Shown in pieces: positions 44,938 through 52,700 of a stretch of 56,692 nt of DNA (positions are counted from its first letter, which is position 1; every line of letters begins with the position of its first letter). The notes under the pieces were generated by a model that was not told the DNA's origin, ran no database searches, and worked only from the letters and a program-made list of their open reading frames with translations. The translations under genes were made by a program, and so were the position numbers. The stretch is from NCBI GenBank assembly GCA_027484985.1, contig JAIXRW010000067.1, positions 1 through 56,692 of the forward strand, written 5' to 3'. The stretch is from Rhodobacter sp. Its GTDB lineage: Bacteria; Pseudomonadota; Alphaproteobacteria; Rhodobacterales; Rhodobacteraceae.

Positions 44938-46178
44938 TGGCGCGCAAGGCCGTGGTCTATCTGAGCCGGACGGGCGTGATGGAGCCTTTGGGCCAAAGCC
45001 AGATTTTGCCCTATCTGCGGGGTATCGCCCGCGAAAGGGATGTGACACTTATCAGCAGGGAGAAAGCGGCGGATCTGGCCGAAACCGAAGGGTATGAGCG
45101 GATGATGCGCGAATGCCGCGACCTTGGCATCGACTGGCGCCCGCGCCGGTTTCCGCTGCGGTCAACGGCGCTGCGCACGCTGGGCGATATCGTGGTGCTG
45201 GCCGCCGATGCGCTGGGCGCGCTGTGGCGGCACAGGGGGCAATCGCCGGTGCTGCATGCGCGGTCCTATCTTCCGGCGTTTTCGGCCATGCTGGCGGGCA
45301 AGATTGCCGGCGTCCCCTTCCTTTTTGACATGCGGGCGCTTTGGCCCGAAGAACTGGTGACATCCGGGCGTGTCCGGCGCGGGGCGCTGGTGCATCGGGT
45401 TCTGGTCTGGCTTGAAGGGGTGTTGCTGGGCCATGCCGGGGCGACGGTCACGCTGACCGAGGTGTCGCAACAGCATCTGCGCGCGCATTGGCCCGCCCAG
45501 ATGGCGCGGGGCAGGCTTGCCGTGATCCCCACTTGTGTCGATCTGGACAAATTCACGCCCCGCCCCAAGGCGCAGGCGGCCCGTGTCGGGCGCGTTCACG
45601 GGGTGGTCGGGTCGGTGCTGACGGGCTGGTTCCGGACCGACATGCTGCGCCGCTGGTTCCTTGCCATCGCGGCGGCAGATGCGGCGGCACGGTTCGAGAT
45701 CATCACCCGCGATCCGGCCGGAAAGGTGCGCGCGGCGGTCGATCCTGACGGCGTGCTGGGCGCGCGGCTGACGGTGGGCGCCCGCGACCCGGCCGACATG
45801 CCCGAAACCCTGTGGGGGCATGACCTGACGGTGTTCTTCTATGCCGGGGGCAATGTCTCGGAACTTGGCCGCTCTCCCACCCGCATGGCCGAGGTGCTGG
45901 CGGCGGGCCTGCCCGTTGTCGCCAATGCCGGTGTTGGCGATGTCGAAGCGGTGGTGCGGCGCCATGATGTCGGCGTCTTGCTGGCCGATGACAGTGACGC
46001 CGCCCTTGCCGCAGCAATCGCGCAGCTTGATGCCTTGCTGGCCGATCCTGATCTGCCACGCCGGTGCCGCGCCGCCGCCGAGGCCGGGTTTTCCCTAGCA
46101 TCCGGCACGGCAGCCTATCTGGCGCTTTATGATGCCCTGTCCGGCGGGCGCCAAAAGGCGGGCCAGCGACCGGAATGA
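44937..46178 (+). CDS. Glycosyltransferase, GT4-like (EPS locus 2)
   Basis: 413 residues. The N-terminal VVYLSRTGVMEPLGQSQILP is typical of a GT4 subgroup in EPS loci. VLHARSYLPAFSAMLAGKIA and FDMRALWPEE follow. The C-terminal part LGRSPTRMAEVLAAGLPVVA carries a weak EX7E-type region, with NAGVGDVEAVV after it. The ATG shares one base with the preceding TGA (TGATG). Donor and acceptor unknown. Confidence 0.88.
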   Translation: MARKAVVYLSRTGVMEPLGQSQILPYLRGIARERDVTLISREKAADLAETEGYERMMRECRDLGIDWRPRRFPLRSTALRTLGDIVVLAADALGALWRHRGQSPVLHARSYLPAFSAMLAGKIAGVPFLFDMRALWPEELVTSGRVRRGALVHRVLVWLEGVLLGHAGATVTLTEVSQQHLRAHWPAQMARGRLAVIPTCVDLDKFTPRPKAQAARVGRVHGVVGSVLTGWFRTDMLRRWFLAIAAADAAARFEIITRDPAGKVRAAVDPDGVLGARLTVGARDPADMPETLWGHDLTVFFYAGGNVSELGRSPTRMAEVLAAGLPVVANAGVGDVEAVVRRHDVGVLLADDSDAALAAAIAQLDALLADPDLPRRCRAAAEAGFSLASGTAAYLALYDALSGGRQKAGQRPE

Positions 46179-47263
46179 AGGTTCTTGCCCTGACCCGCTA
46201 TGACAGGCTTGGCGCATCGAGCCGGATGCGGATGATGCAATATGGCCCCGTGCTGGCCCAATCGGGCCTTGAGGTGATCACGGCGCCGTTCTTCGATGAT
46301 GCCTATGTTCAGGCACTGTATGACGGAACCCCGCGCGGGCGGCTGGCCCTGTCGGCCTATGCCCGCCGTCTGGCGCTGATCTTGGGCGGGGTGCGGGCCG
46401 ATCTGGTCTGGATGGAAAAGGAATTGCTGCCCTGGTGCCCCTGGCCGGTCGAGCGCCTGCTGCTCCGCCGCGGCATCCCCCTTGTGACCGATTACGACGA
46501 TGCGGTGTTCCACCGCTATGACCGCCATTCCAATCCGCTGGTCCGCGCCGTTCTGGGGCGCAAGATCGACGGGGTGATGGCGGCGTCAACGCTGGTTGTG
46601 GCCGGCAATGCCTATCTGGCCGACCGCGCGCGCGCCGCAGGGGCCGCATGGGTTGAAATCGTGCCGACGGTGGTGGATGCGCTGGCCTACGGCGCCATGC
46701 CCCCGGCCCAAGACCCGGCAAGGCCCCGTCTGGGCTGGATCGGCCTGCCCGAGACATGGACGACCTACATGCGCCCCATGTTGCCGCAACTGACCGCCGT
46801 GGCCGCCGCGCATGGGGCGGTGTTGCGGGTTGTGGGGGCCGGCCGCGCGGCGGCGGATGTGGCGGGAATCGAACTGGTCGATTGGCACGAAGCGACCGAG
46901 GTATCCGAGATTGCCCGCATGGATATCGGGCTGATGCCGCTGGACAACTCGCCATGGTCGCAGGGCAAATGCGGCTACAAGCTGATCCAGTACATGGCCT
47001 GCGGTCTGCCGGTTGTCGCCTCGCCCGTGGGGGTGAACAGCCGCATCGTCGAAGATGGCGTGAACGGCTATCTGGTCGATACCCCCGATGACTGGGCCAA
47101 GGCCTTGGCGCGGCTGCTGGCCGATCCGGCGCTGCGGGCGCGGATGGGGGCTGCGGGACGGGCCAAGGTGGCCGCCGAATATTCCGTGCAGGCACAGGGG
47201 CCGCGACTGGCCCGCCTGCTGCGCGATGCCGCTGCAAAACGCGGGCAGGGGGCGCGGCGGTGA
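46175..47263 (+). CDS. Glycosyltransferase, GT4-like (EPS locus 3)
   Basis: 362 residues. LALTRYDRLGASSRMRMMQY at the N-terminus, VTDYDDAVFHRYDRHSNPLV in the acceptor domain, LGWIGLPETWTTYMRPMLPQ at the domain border and SQGKCGYKLIQYMACGLPVV with the conserved K/E-type donor site. The R-M-R-x-x-Q-Y start and DYDDA motif mark a distinct GT4 subgroup frequent in alphaproteobacterial capsule loci. Overlaps its neighbours on both sides by four bases. Confidence 0.9.
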   Translation: MKVLALTRYDRLGASSRMRMMQYGPVLAQSGLEVITAPFFDDAYVQALYDGTPRGRLALSAYARRLALILGGVRADLVWMEKELLPWCPWPVERLLLRRGIPLVTDYDDAVFHRYDRHSNPLVRAVLGRKIDGVMAASTLVVAGNAYLADRARAAGAAWVEIVPTVVDALAYGAMPPAQDPARPRLGWIGLPETWTTYMRPMLPQLTAVAAAHGAVLRVVGAGRAAADVAGIELVDWHEATEVSEIARMDIGLMPLDNSPWSQGKCGYKLIQYMACGLPVVASPVGVNSRIVEDGVNGYLVDTPDDWAKALARLLADPALRARMGAAGRAKVAAEYSVQAQGPRLARLLRDAAAKRGQGARR

Positions 47264-48336
47264 TCTATCTGGTGATCTTTCTTGCGATGTGCCTGCTGCG
47301 CGGCGCCTTGCCCCGGCGCGCCGACCGCGACAAGGTCTATCCTGCCGTGCTGGTCTTTCTGGCGATCTTCGTCGCGTTCCGGTTCAAGGTGGGCTGCGAC
47401 TGGCTGGGCTATCTGAACCAGTATGAAGTGTTCGGCCAAGCCCCCGCCTTCCTGCTGTTGGGCGAACGCGAGGCGATCTGGTCGATGGTCGTAAAGGGCC
47501 TGTATGTGGCCGATGTGCCCTATCCGGTGCTGAATATCATTGCGGCGGCGATCTTCTTTCTGGGCCTGAACAGCCTTGCCCGTCGGCAACCCGACCGGCT
47601 GACCTTTTTGATCCTGTCCTATCCGATGCTGATCATGAACATGATCATGTCGGCCATGCGGCAGGGCGTGGCCATCGGCATCATCTGCCTTGCGCTTTCC
47701 GCCTTTCTTGACCGGCGGCCATGGCGGTTCGTGTTCTGGGTTCTGGTCGCGGCGGGGTTCCATTCCAGCGCCATCGTCTTTCTGCTTCTGGTGCCGCTGG
47801 TGGGGGGCAAGCTCTCGGCCAGCCGGATCATGCTGTCAGTCCTGCTGGCCCTGCCGGGCGCGGCCTTGATGGCCAATAGCAGCAGCACCGATATCATGCT
47901 GGAACGCTATATCTCGGGGCGCGAAGATGCGGCGGGTGCTGCCTTTCGCGTGTCGATCCTTGTGGTGACGGCGCTGGGCTATCTGATCTTCCTCAGACCG
48001 CGCTGGAAGCGGCTATTCCCCGCCGATGAAAAGCTGGTCACGCTGGGGGCATGGGGCATGCTGGGCACGATCCCGCTTCTGGCCGTGGCCACCGTGGTGG
48101 CGGACCGTCTGGGCTATTACCTTGTGCCGATCCAGCTGATGATGTTCGCCCGCCTGCCGTTCTTGCGCTTGCAGTCGGGCGGTGCGCTTTGGATCGTGTC
48201 TCCTTTCCTGATGCTGACGGTGGTTCTGGTGGTCTGGACGTCGCTGTCATGGCATTTCGATGCTTGCTATATGCCCTACCAGACATGGCTGTTCGGCTTT
48301 CCCTCGGCGATTACTGATATGCAGTCCTTGAAATGA
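47260..48336 (+). CDS. EpsG/Wzy-type polysaccharide polymerase
   Basis: 358-residue membrane protein with about ten hydrophobic segments. FRFKVGCDWLGYLNQYE is the EpsG-family motif (R-x-x-x-G-x-D-x-x-x-Y), and SAMRQGVAIGIICLALSAFL and AAGFHSSAIVFLLL (AxxFHxSAI) are the following signatures. This is the expected polymerase that joins undecaprenyl-linked repeat units in the periplasm. Start GTG 47260 in a GTGA overlap. Confidence 0.88.
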   Translation: MIYLVIFLAMCLLRGALPRRADRDKVYPAVLVFLAIFVAFRFKVGCDWLGYLNQYEVFGQAPAFLLLGEREAIWSMVVKGLYVADVPYPVLNIIAAAIFFLGLNSLARRQPDRLTFLILSYPMLIMNMIMSAMRQGVAIGIICLALSAFLDRRPWRFVFWVLVAAGFHSSAIVFLLLVPLVGGKLSASRIMLSVLLALPGAALMANSSSTDIMLERYISGREDAAGAAFRVSILVVTALGYLIFLRPRWKRLFPADEKLVTLGAWGMLGTIPLLAVATVVADRLGYYLVPIQLMMFARLPFLRLQSGGALWIVSPFLMLTVVLVVWTSLSWHFDACYMPYQTWLFGFPSAITDMQSLK

Positions 48337-49478
48337 ATCCTTTTCCCGATCCGCTGTCGCACCCGATCTTTGCCCAAAAGCGCCGCGTGGCGGTGGTCAT
48401 CACCCGTCTGGCCGAATTTGGCGGCGCGCAGCTGCATGCCCGCGATCTTGCCGCCGCCATGCAACATGCGGGGTGGCAGGTCGTGGTGGTGACGGGCGCG
48501 CTTGGGCCTGTGTCCGATACCGCGCGGCAGGCGGGGCTCGAGGTGGTGCATCTGCCCGAACTCTGCCGCGAGATTGCGCCTTTGCGCGACCTGCGGTCCA
48601 CCCTTGCGCTGGCGCGGCTGTTCCGCAGCCGCAACATCGATCTGGTCTGCGCCCATTCGTCCAAGGCGGGCATCGTGGCGCGCATCGCGGCGCGGCTGTC
48701 GGGCCGTCCTGCGGTGTTCACCGCCCATGGCTGGGCCTTTACCGATGGCATCCCCGCCCGCACCGCCGCGCTTTACCGCGTGATCGAGCGGGCGGTGGGC
48801 CGCATCACCGACCATGTGATCTGCGTCAGCGAAAATGACCGCCGCATCGGCCTTGCGGCCCGCGCCGTGGTGCCCTCGCGGATGACCACTGTGCATAACG
48901 GTATGCCCGACATCCCGCTTGCCCCGCGCCCGCCGCACCATGGCCCCTTGCAGATCATTCAGGTGGCGCGGTTTTCCGACCAGAAGAACCACGCGCTGTT
49001 GCTGCGGGCGCTTGCGGGCCTGACGGGGCATGACTGGCATCTGGCGCTGGCGGGGGGCGGTGATGACGGGCCCATGCGCCAGCTTGCCGCCGAACTGGGC
49101 ATCGCATCGCGCATCGATTTTCTGGGCGAACGCGCCGATGTGCCCGACCTTTTGGCGCAAAGTGACCTTGCCTGTCTGGCAACCAATTGGGAAGGCTTCC
49201 CCCTTGTCTGTGTCGAGGCGATGCGGGCAGGGCTGCCGCTGGTCGTCAATGCCGTGGGCGGCACCGCCGAAGCGATCGTCGAGGGCGAGACGGGGTTTTC
49301 CGTCCCGCGCGACGATGTGGCGGCCTTTCGCGCAAGGCTGGCGCATTTCCTGCAAAACCCGTCCGAAGTGGCGCGGATGGGGCAGGCCGCCCGCCAAAGG
49401 TTCGAACGGGAATTCACCTTTGCGCGGATGGCATCGCGCACCTTCGATGTTTATGGGCGGGTGCTTGCCGGGCGCTGA
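48333..49478 (+). CDS. Glycosyltransferase, GT4 (EPS locus 4)
   Basis: 381 residues. VVITRLAEFGGAQLHARDLA at the N-terminus, HSSKAGIVARIAARLSGRPA and FTAHGWAFTDG in the acceptor domain, and IIQVARFSDQKNHALLLRAL then ATNWEGFPLVCVEAMRAGLP (EX7E) in the donor domain. The H-S-S-K-A motif is typical of transferases that add a sugar to undecaprenyl-PP-HexNAc (for example CapM/TuaC-like). It could act early in repeat-unit synthesis. Its 3' end overlaps the convergent ATP-grasp gene by 28 bases. Confidence 0.92.
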   Translation: MNPFPDPLSHPIFAQKRRVAVVITRLAEFGGAQLHARDLAAAMQHAGWQVVVVTGALGPVSDTARQAGLEVVHLPELCREIAPLRDLRSTLALARLFRSRNIDLVCAHSSKAGIVARIAARLSGRPAVFTAHGWAFTDGIPARTAALYRVIERAVGRITDHVICVSENDRRIGLAARAVVPSRMTTVHNGMPDIPLAPRPPHHGPLQIIQVARFSDQKNHALLLRALAGLTGHDWHLALAGGGDDGPMRQLAAELGIASRIDFLGERADVPDLLAQSDLACLATNWEGFPLVCVEAMRAGLPLVVNAVGGTAEAIVEGETGFSVPRDDVAAFRARLAHFLQNPSEVARMGQAARQRFEREFTFARMASRTFDVYGRVLAGR

Positions 49479-50467
49479 TCCCGTGACCGCCGTTCCGCGC
49501 GGCGGTCCAGCAGGTGGCGCATGGCCCTTGCGTAAAGGCCGCGCCAGCCGGGGGCGGGGGTGCTGACAAACCAGCTTTTGCGCAGATCCCAGCCGCCAGC
49601 CGTGATCAGGTTATGGTTCGGCACGCCCGGCGGAATAGGGGGCACATATCCGGCCGACGGGTAAAGCGTGATCTCGCCGCCATAAACCTCGGTCCCGTCG
49701 GTCATGAAGTCGAAGCGCCCGTAATCGATGCCACGGCTGATCCGTTCTGCCGCGTCGATGATGCGGGCGTATAGCGCGGGCCTGCCCAGCACATCTTCGA
49801 TGGGGCCCATCTTGTGCAGCGCAAGCTTGCCCGTTGCGTCCTTGCCAAAAAAGCCGAATTCGCGGCCATCGGGCAGGTAATAGGAATAGCGCATCGCATC
49901 CGTCTTGTTGTTCTGGATGATCGAGGTCAGCAGCGCCTTGCCATCCGCGCATCTGACATTGACGTCGATCAGCCGACCCGCCTTGATCCGCCGCTCGGCA
50001 AAGATGCGGCGCGGGATGTCGCGGTAACACCATTCCTTGCGGACGGCCGAATAATCGACCGCCAGCCAGTCACGATACATCGCCGCGCAGGTCGCGGCAT
50101 CCTCATCGCCCTTGGGAAAAAAGTTCATGTCACAGCCATGATTGGCCTTGATCACCGTGTCGGGGTCGGTCCCGCGGGCCGCTGCGGCGTCGGGATCAGC
50201 CTCGACCCACAGCGTTTCGGGAACGGAAATGTCGGGCACGCGGCTTTGGACGAATTCCTTGCCGCGCAATTTGTCGGCCCAGACCGGAAATTGCGGGTTG
50301 TGGTCGATCAGGCGCCGCCACAGCAACCGTTCGGCCATATGGTCGGGCAGCGCGATATTGGGCAGCCCGCGTTTTGACCGCAGGGTGCGATAGGCCTCGA
50401 CCGGGTATCGCAGCACAAGCCACAGGTTGACGGCAGCGATAACTGCCACATGAAATAGTGTTGTCAT
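49451..50467 (-). CDS. TupA-like ATP-grasp ligase (paralogue 1)
   Basis: 338 residues. N-terminal hydrophobic segment, then the TupA-type ATP-grasp domain: ERLLWRRLIDHNPQFPVWAD, KANHGCDMNFFPKGD (with the ATP-binding Lys), RKEWCYRDIPRRIFAERRI, DYGRFDFMTDGTEVYGGEIT (metal acids) and SAGYVPPIPPG. TupA-like enzymes make amide bonds; the founder acts in teichuronopeptide synthesis in Bacillus. In a polysaccharide locus the role may be attaching an amino acid or amine to a uronic acid (inference). Shorter and more divergent than its two neighbours. Confidence 0.85.
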   Translation of the reverse strand: MTTLFHVAVIAAVNLWLVLRYPVEAYRTLRSKRGLPNIALPDHMAERLLWRRLIDHNPQFPVWADKLRGKEFVQSRVPDISVPETLWVEADPDAAAARGTDPDTVIKANHGCDMNFFPKGDEDAATCAAMYRDWLAVDYSAVRKEWCYRDIPRRIFAERRIKAGRLIDVNVRCADGKALLTSIIQNNKTDAMRYSYYLPDGREFGFFGKDATGKLALHKMGPIEDVLGRPALYARIIDAAERISRGIDYGRFDFMTDGTEVYGGEITLYPSAGYVPPIPPGVPNHNLITAGGWDLRKSWFVSTPAPGWRGLYARAMRHLLDRRAERRSRDQRPASTRP

Positions 50468-50555
50468 TACAAACCACTCTTTTGGACCGGCCCAAGCAGG
50501 GTGGACCGGTCAATTTCAGCTTAGGCATCGGTCGTCGAAACGGGAAAGCGCAGGG

Positions 50556-51569
50556 TCATTGCGGCAAAATCCGGGGTGCGGGTGCTGCGTTGCCGGGCCT
50601 GTCGGCCGGGCGGACCGCCCGTGCCAGCGCAGCGGCATAAAGCGCGCGCCACCCGGTCTGCGGGCTGGTCAGAAACCAGCTTTGCCGCAAGTCCCAAAGG
50701 TTTGCGATGCGCGAATACAAATTGTCCGATCCGGGCGGGGTGGGCGGAACGTAACCTGCGCGGTGATAAAACGTCAATTCGCCGGGATAAAGCGCGGTTC
50801 CGTCGCACAGGAAATCCACCCGCACATAATCAAGCCCCGCGCCGATCCGCGCCGCCGCCGCCATCGCACGGGTGACAATACCGGCATCGGGCAGCACCTT
50901 GTCCAAGGGGCCCAGACGGCAGCATTGCCATTTCTTGCCTTCGCGCAGGAAGCGGCCGATCTCGTATCCATCCGGCCCGTAGAAGGACGAGCGTTCAATC
51001 TCGGCCTTGTGGTCGAAAAAGATGGCAACCCCCGCCGTCTGCCCGTTGCAGCAATGGACCGAGATTTCGATCAGATCGTCGGCCTTGATCCGGCTTTCGG
51101 AAAAGACCCGGCGCGGAATGTCGCGATAGGCCCATTCCTTCCGCATGGCGGAATAATCGGTGTCCAGCCAGCGGCGATACAGCGCCGCGCAGGTGGCGGG
51201 GCTTTCGTCGCCCGTGGGAAAGAAGTTCATCGCGCAGCCATGATTGGCCTTGATCACCATCCCGGCCGAAACCCCTGCCGCGGCGGCGCTGGCCGCATCG
51301 GCGTGCGACCACAGCAGCGCGGGCAAGGGCAGATCGGGGCAAGAAAGGCGGATATGGTCGCGCACGCGCAGCTTGTCGGCCAGTTGCGGAAAGCGCGGAT
51401 TATGATCGAACAGGCGCCGCCACAGGAATTTCTCTGCCAGATGCTGTGGCCGCGCGATGTTCGGCACACCCCGCGCCGCCCGTGCGGTGCGAAAGGTTTC
51501 AACCGGAAATCTAAGCCAGACCAACAGGTTGACGGTCAACAGGATCAGATTGTCCATCAGGCGCGTCAT
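50556..51569 (-). CDS. TupA-like ATP-grasp ligase (paralogue 2)
   Basis: 337 residues, starting MTRLMDNLILLTVNLLVWLR with a hydrophobic N-terminal segment. Then EKFLWRRLFDHNPRFPQLAD, VIKANHGCAMNFFPTGDESP, MRKEWAYRDIPRRVFSESRI, HCCNGQTAGVAIFFDHKAEI, LDYVRVDFLCDGTALYPGEL and YHRAGYVPPTPPGSDNLYSR. Same architecture as paralogues 1 and 3; closer to paralogue 3. ATG 51569 follows CGGAA; the extension to 51635 has no supporting signal. An 86-88 base gap separates it from paralogue 1. Confidence 0.86.
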   Translation of the reverse strand: MTRLMDNLILLTVNLLVWLRFPVETFRTARAARGVPNIARPQHLAEKFLWRRLFDHNPRFPQLADKLRVRDHIRLSCPDLPLPALLWSHADAASAAAAGVSAGMVIKANHGCAMNFFPTGDESPATCAALYRRWLDTDYSAMRKEWAYRDIPRRVFSESRIKADDLIEISVHCCNGQTAGVAIFFDHKAEIERSSFYGPDGYEIGRFLREGKKWQCCRLGPLDKVLPDAGIVTRAMAAAARIGAGLDYVRVDFLCDGTALYPGELTFYHRAGYVPPTPPGSDNLYSRIANLWDLRQSWFLTSPQTGWRALYAAALARAVRPADRPGNAAPAPRILPQ

Positions 51570-51644
51570 ATCAGATTCCGTTCCGGGTCTGCCTGCAACA
51601 CTGGGTCGGCCCCTGCTGTGACGAATGGTTAACATTCGTTTCTG

Positions 51645-52667
51645 TCAAGGCGAGACTTTGTTTGCCGCAACCACCGGCGCGGTTCTTGTGCGGCCACGGG
51701 CGCGGGCGGCCAGAACACGCCCCAGCGCGCGGGCATAGACCCCGCGCCAGCCGCGATGCGCCGTTTGCACGAACCAGCTTTGCCGCAAATCCCAGTTCGC
51801 GGCGATCCGGGCGTAAAGATTGTCCGATTTGCGCGGCGCGGGCGGCACATAGCCCGAACGGTGGTAAAAGGTGATTTCGCCCGAAAACAGCGCCTGCCCG
51901 TCCGACATGAAGTCGATCCGCGCGTAATCGAGCCCCGCGCTGATCTTTTCCCCCGCCGCCATCGCGCGGGTCACGATCGACGGGTCGTCCAGTATCTCGT
52001 CCAGCGGGCCAAGGCGGAAGCAATCCCATTTGCGGCCTTCACGCAGGAAGCGGCCAATCTCTGACCCGTCGGGCCGGTAAAAGGAATAACGGTCATGGTC
52101 GGTCTTATGCGCGAAGATTACCGCTACGCCCACGGTTTTCCCATCGCAGCAATGGACAAGGATATCGACCAGCCGTTTTGCGCGGATGCGGCGTTCCGCA
52201 AAGATGCGGCGCGGAATGTCACGGTAACACCATTCCTTGCGCCGCGCCGAATAGTCGGTGGCCAGCCAGCGGCGATACAGGCTTTCGCAGCTGTCGCGGG
52301 TTTCGGTGCCATCGGGAAACAGGTTCATGTCGCAGCCGTGATTGGCCTTGATCACCACATCGGCAGATGTGCCCTCGGCGGCGGCTGCCGCCGCGTCGGA
52401 ATGGCTCCACAGCAGTTCGGGCGCGGCGATGTCGGGGCAACGGGCCGCCACATAATCGCGCGCGCGCACTTTGTCGGCCAGCACGGGGAACAGCGGGTTA
52501 TGGTCAAACAGCTTGCGCCACAGCAGCCGTTCCGACTGATGCGACGGACAGGCGATATCGGGGTATCCGCCCCGGTCGCGCGCAACGCGCAGCACCTCGA
52601 CCGGATGGCGCAGAAAGATCGCCGCGTTGAAAAGATGCAGGAAAAAGCGGTCGGCAACGGGAAACAT
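51645..52667 (-). CDS. TupA-like ATP-grasp ligase (paralogue 3)
   Basis: 340 residues with hydrophobic N-terminus MFPVADRFFLHLFNAAIFLR. Then ERLLWRKLFDHNPLFPVLAD, VIKANHGCDMNLFPDGTETR, RKEWCYRDIPRRIFAERRIR, HCCDGKTVGVAVIFAHKTDH, LDYARIDFMSDGQALFSGEI and YHRSGYVPPAPRKSDNLYAR. All catalytic blocks are kept. ATG 52667 is taken; GTG 52676 is in frame. Lies 33 bases after the ABC exporter gene, which therefore probably heads this minus-strand operon. Confidence 0.86.
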   Translation of the reverse strand: MFPVADRFFLHLFNAAIFLRHPVEVLRVARDRGGYPDIACPSHQSERLLWRKLFDHNPLFPVLADKVRARDYVAARCPDIAAPELLWSHSDAAAAAAEGTSADVVIKANHGCDMNLFPDGTETRDSCESLYRRWLATDYSARRKEWCYRDIPRRIFAERRIRAKRLVDILVHCCDGKTVGVAVIFAHKTDHDRYSFYRPDGSEIGRFLREGRKWDCFRLGPLDEILDDPSIVTRAMAAGEKISAGLDYARIDFMSDGQALFSGEITFYHRSGYVPPAPRKSDNLYARIAANWDLRQSWFVQTAHRGWRGVYARALGRVLAARARGRTRTAPVVAANKVSP

Positions 52668-52700
52668 GAAAGGCACTCGTTTGGTGGGCTGCCGGTGGTA

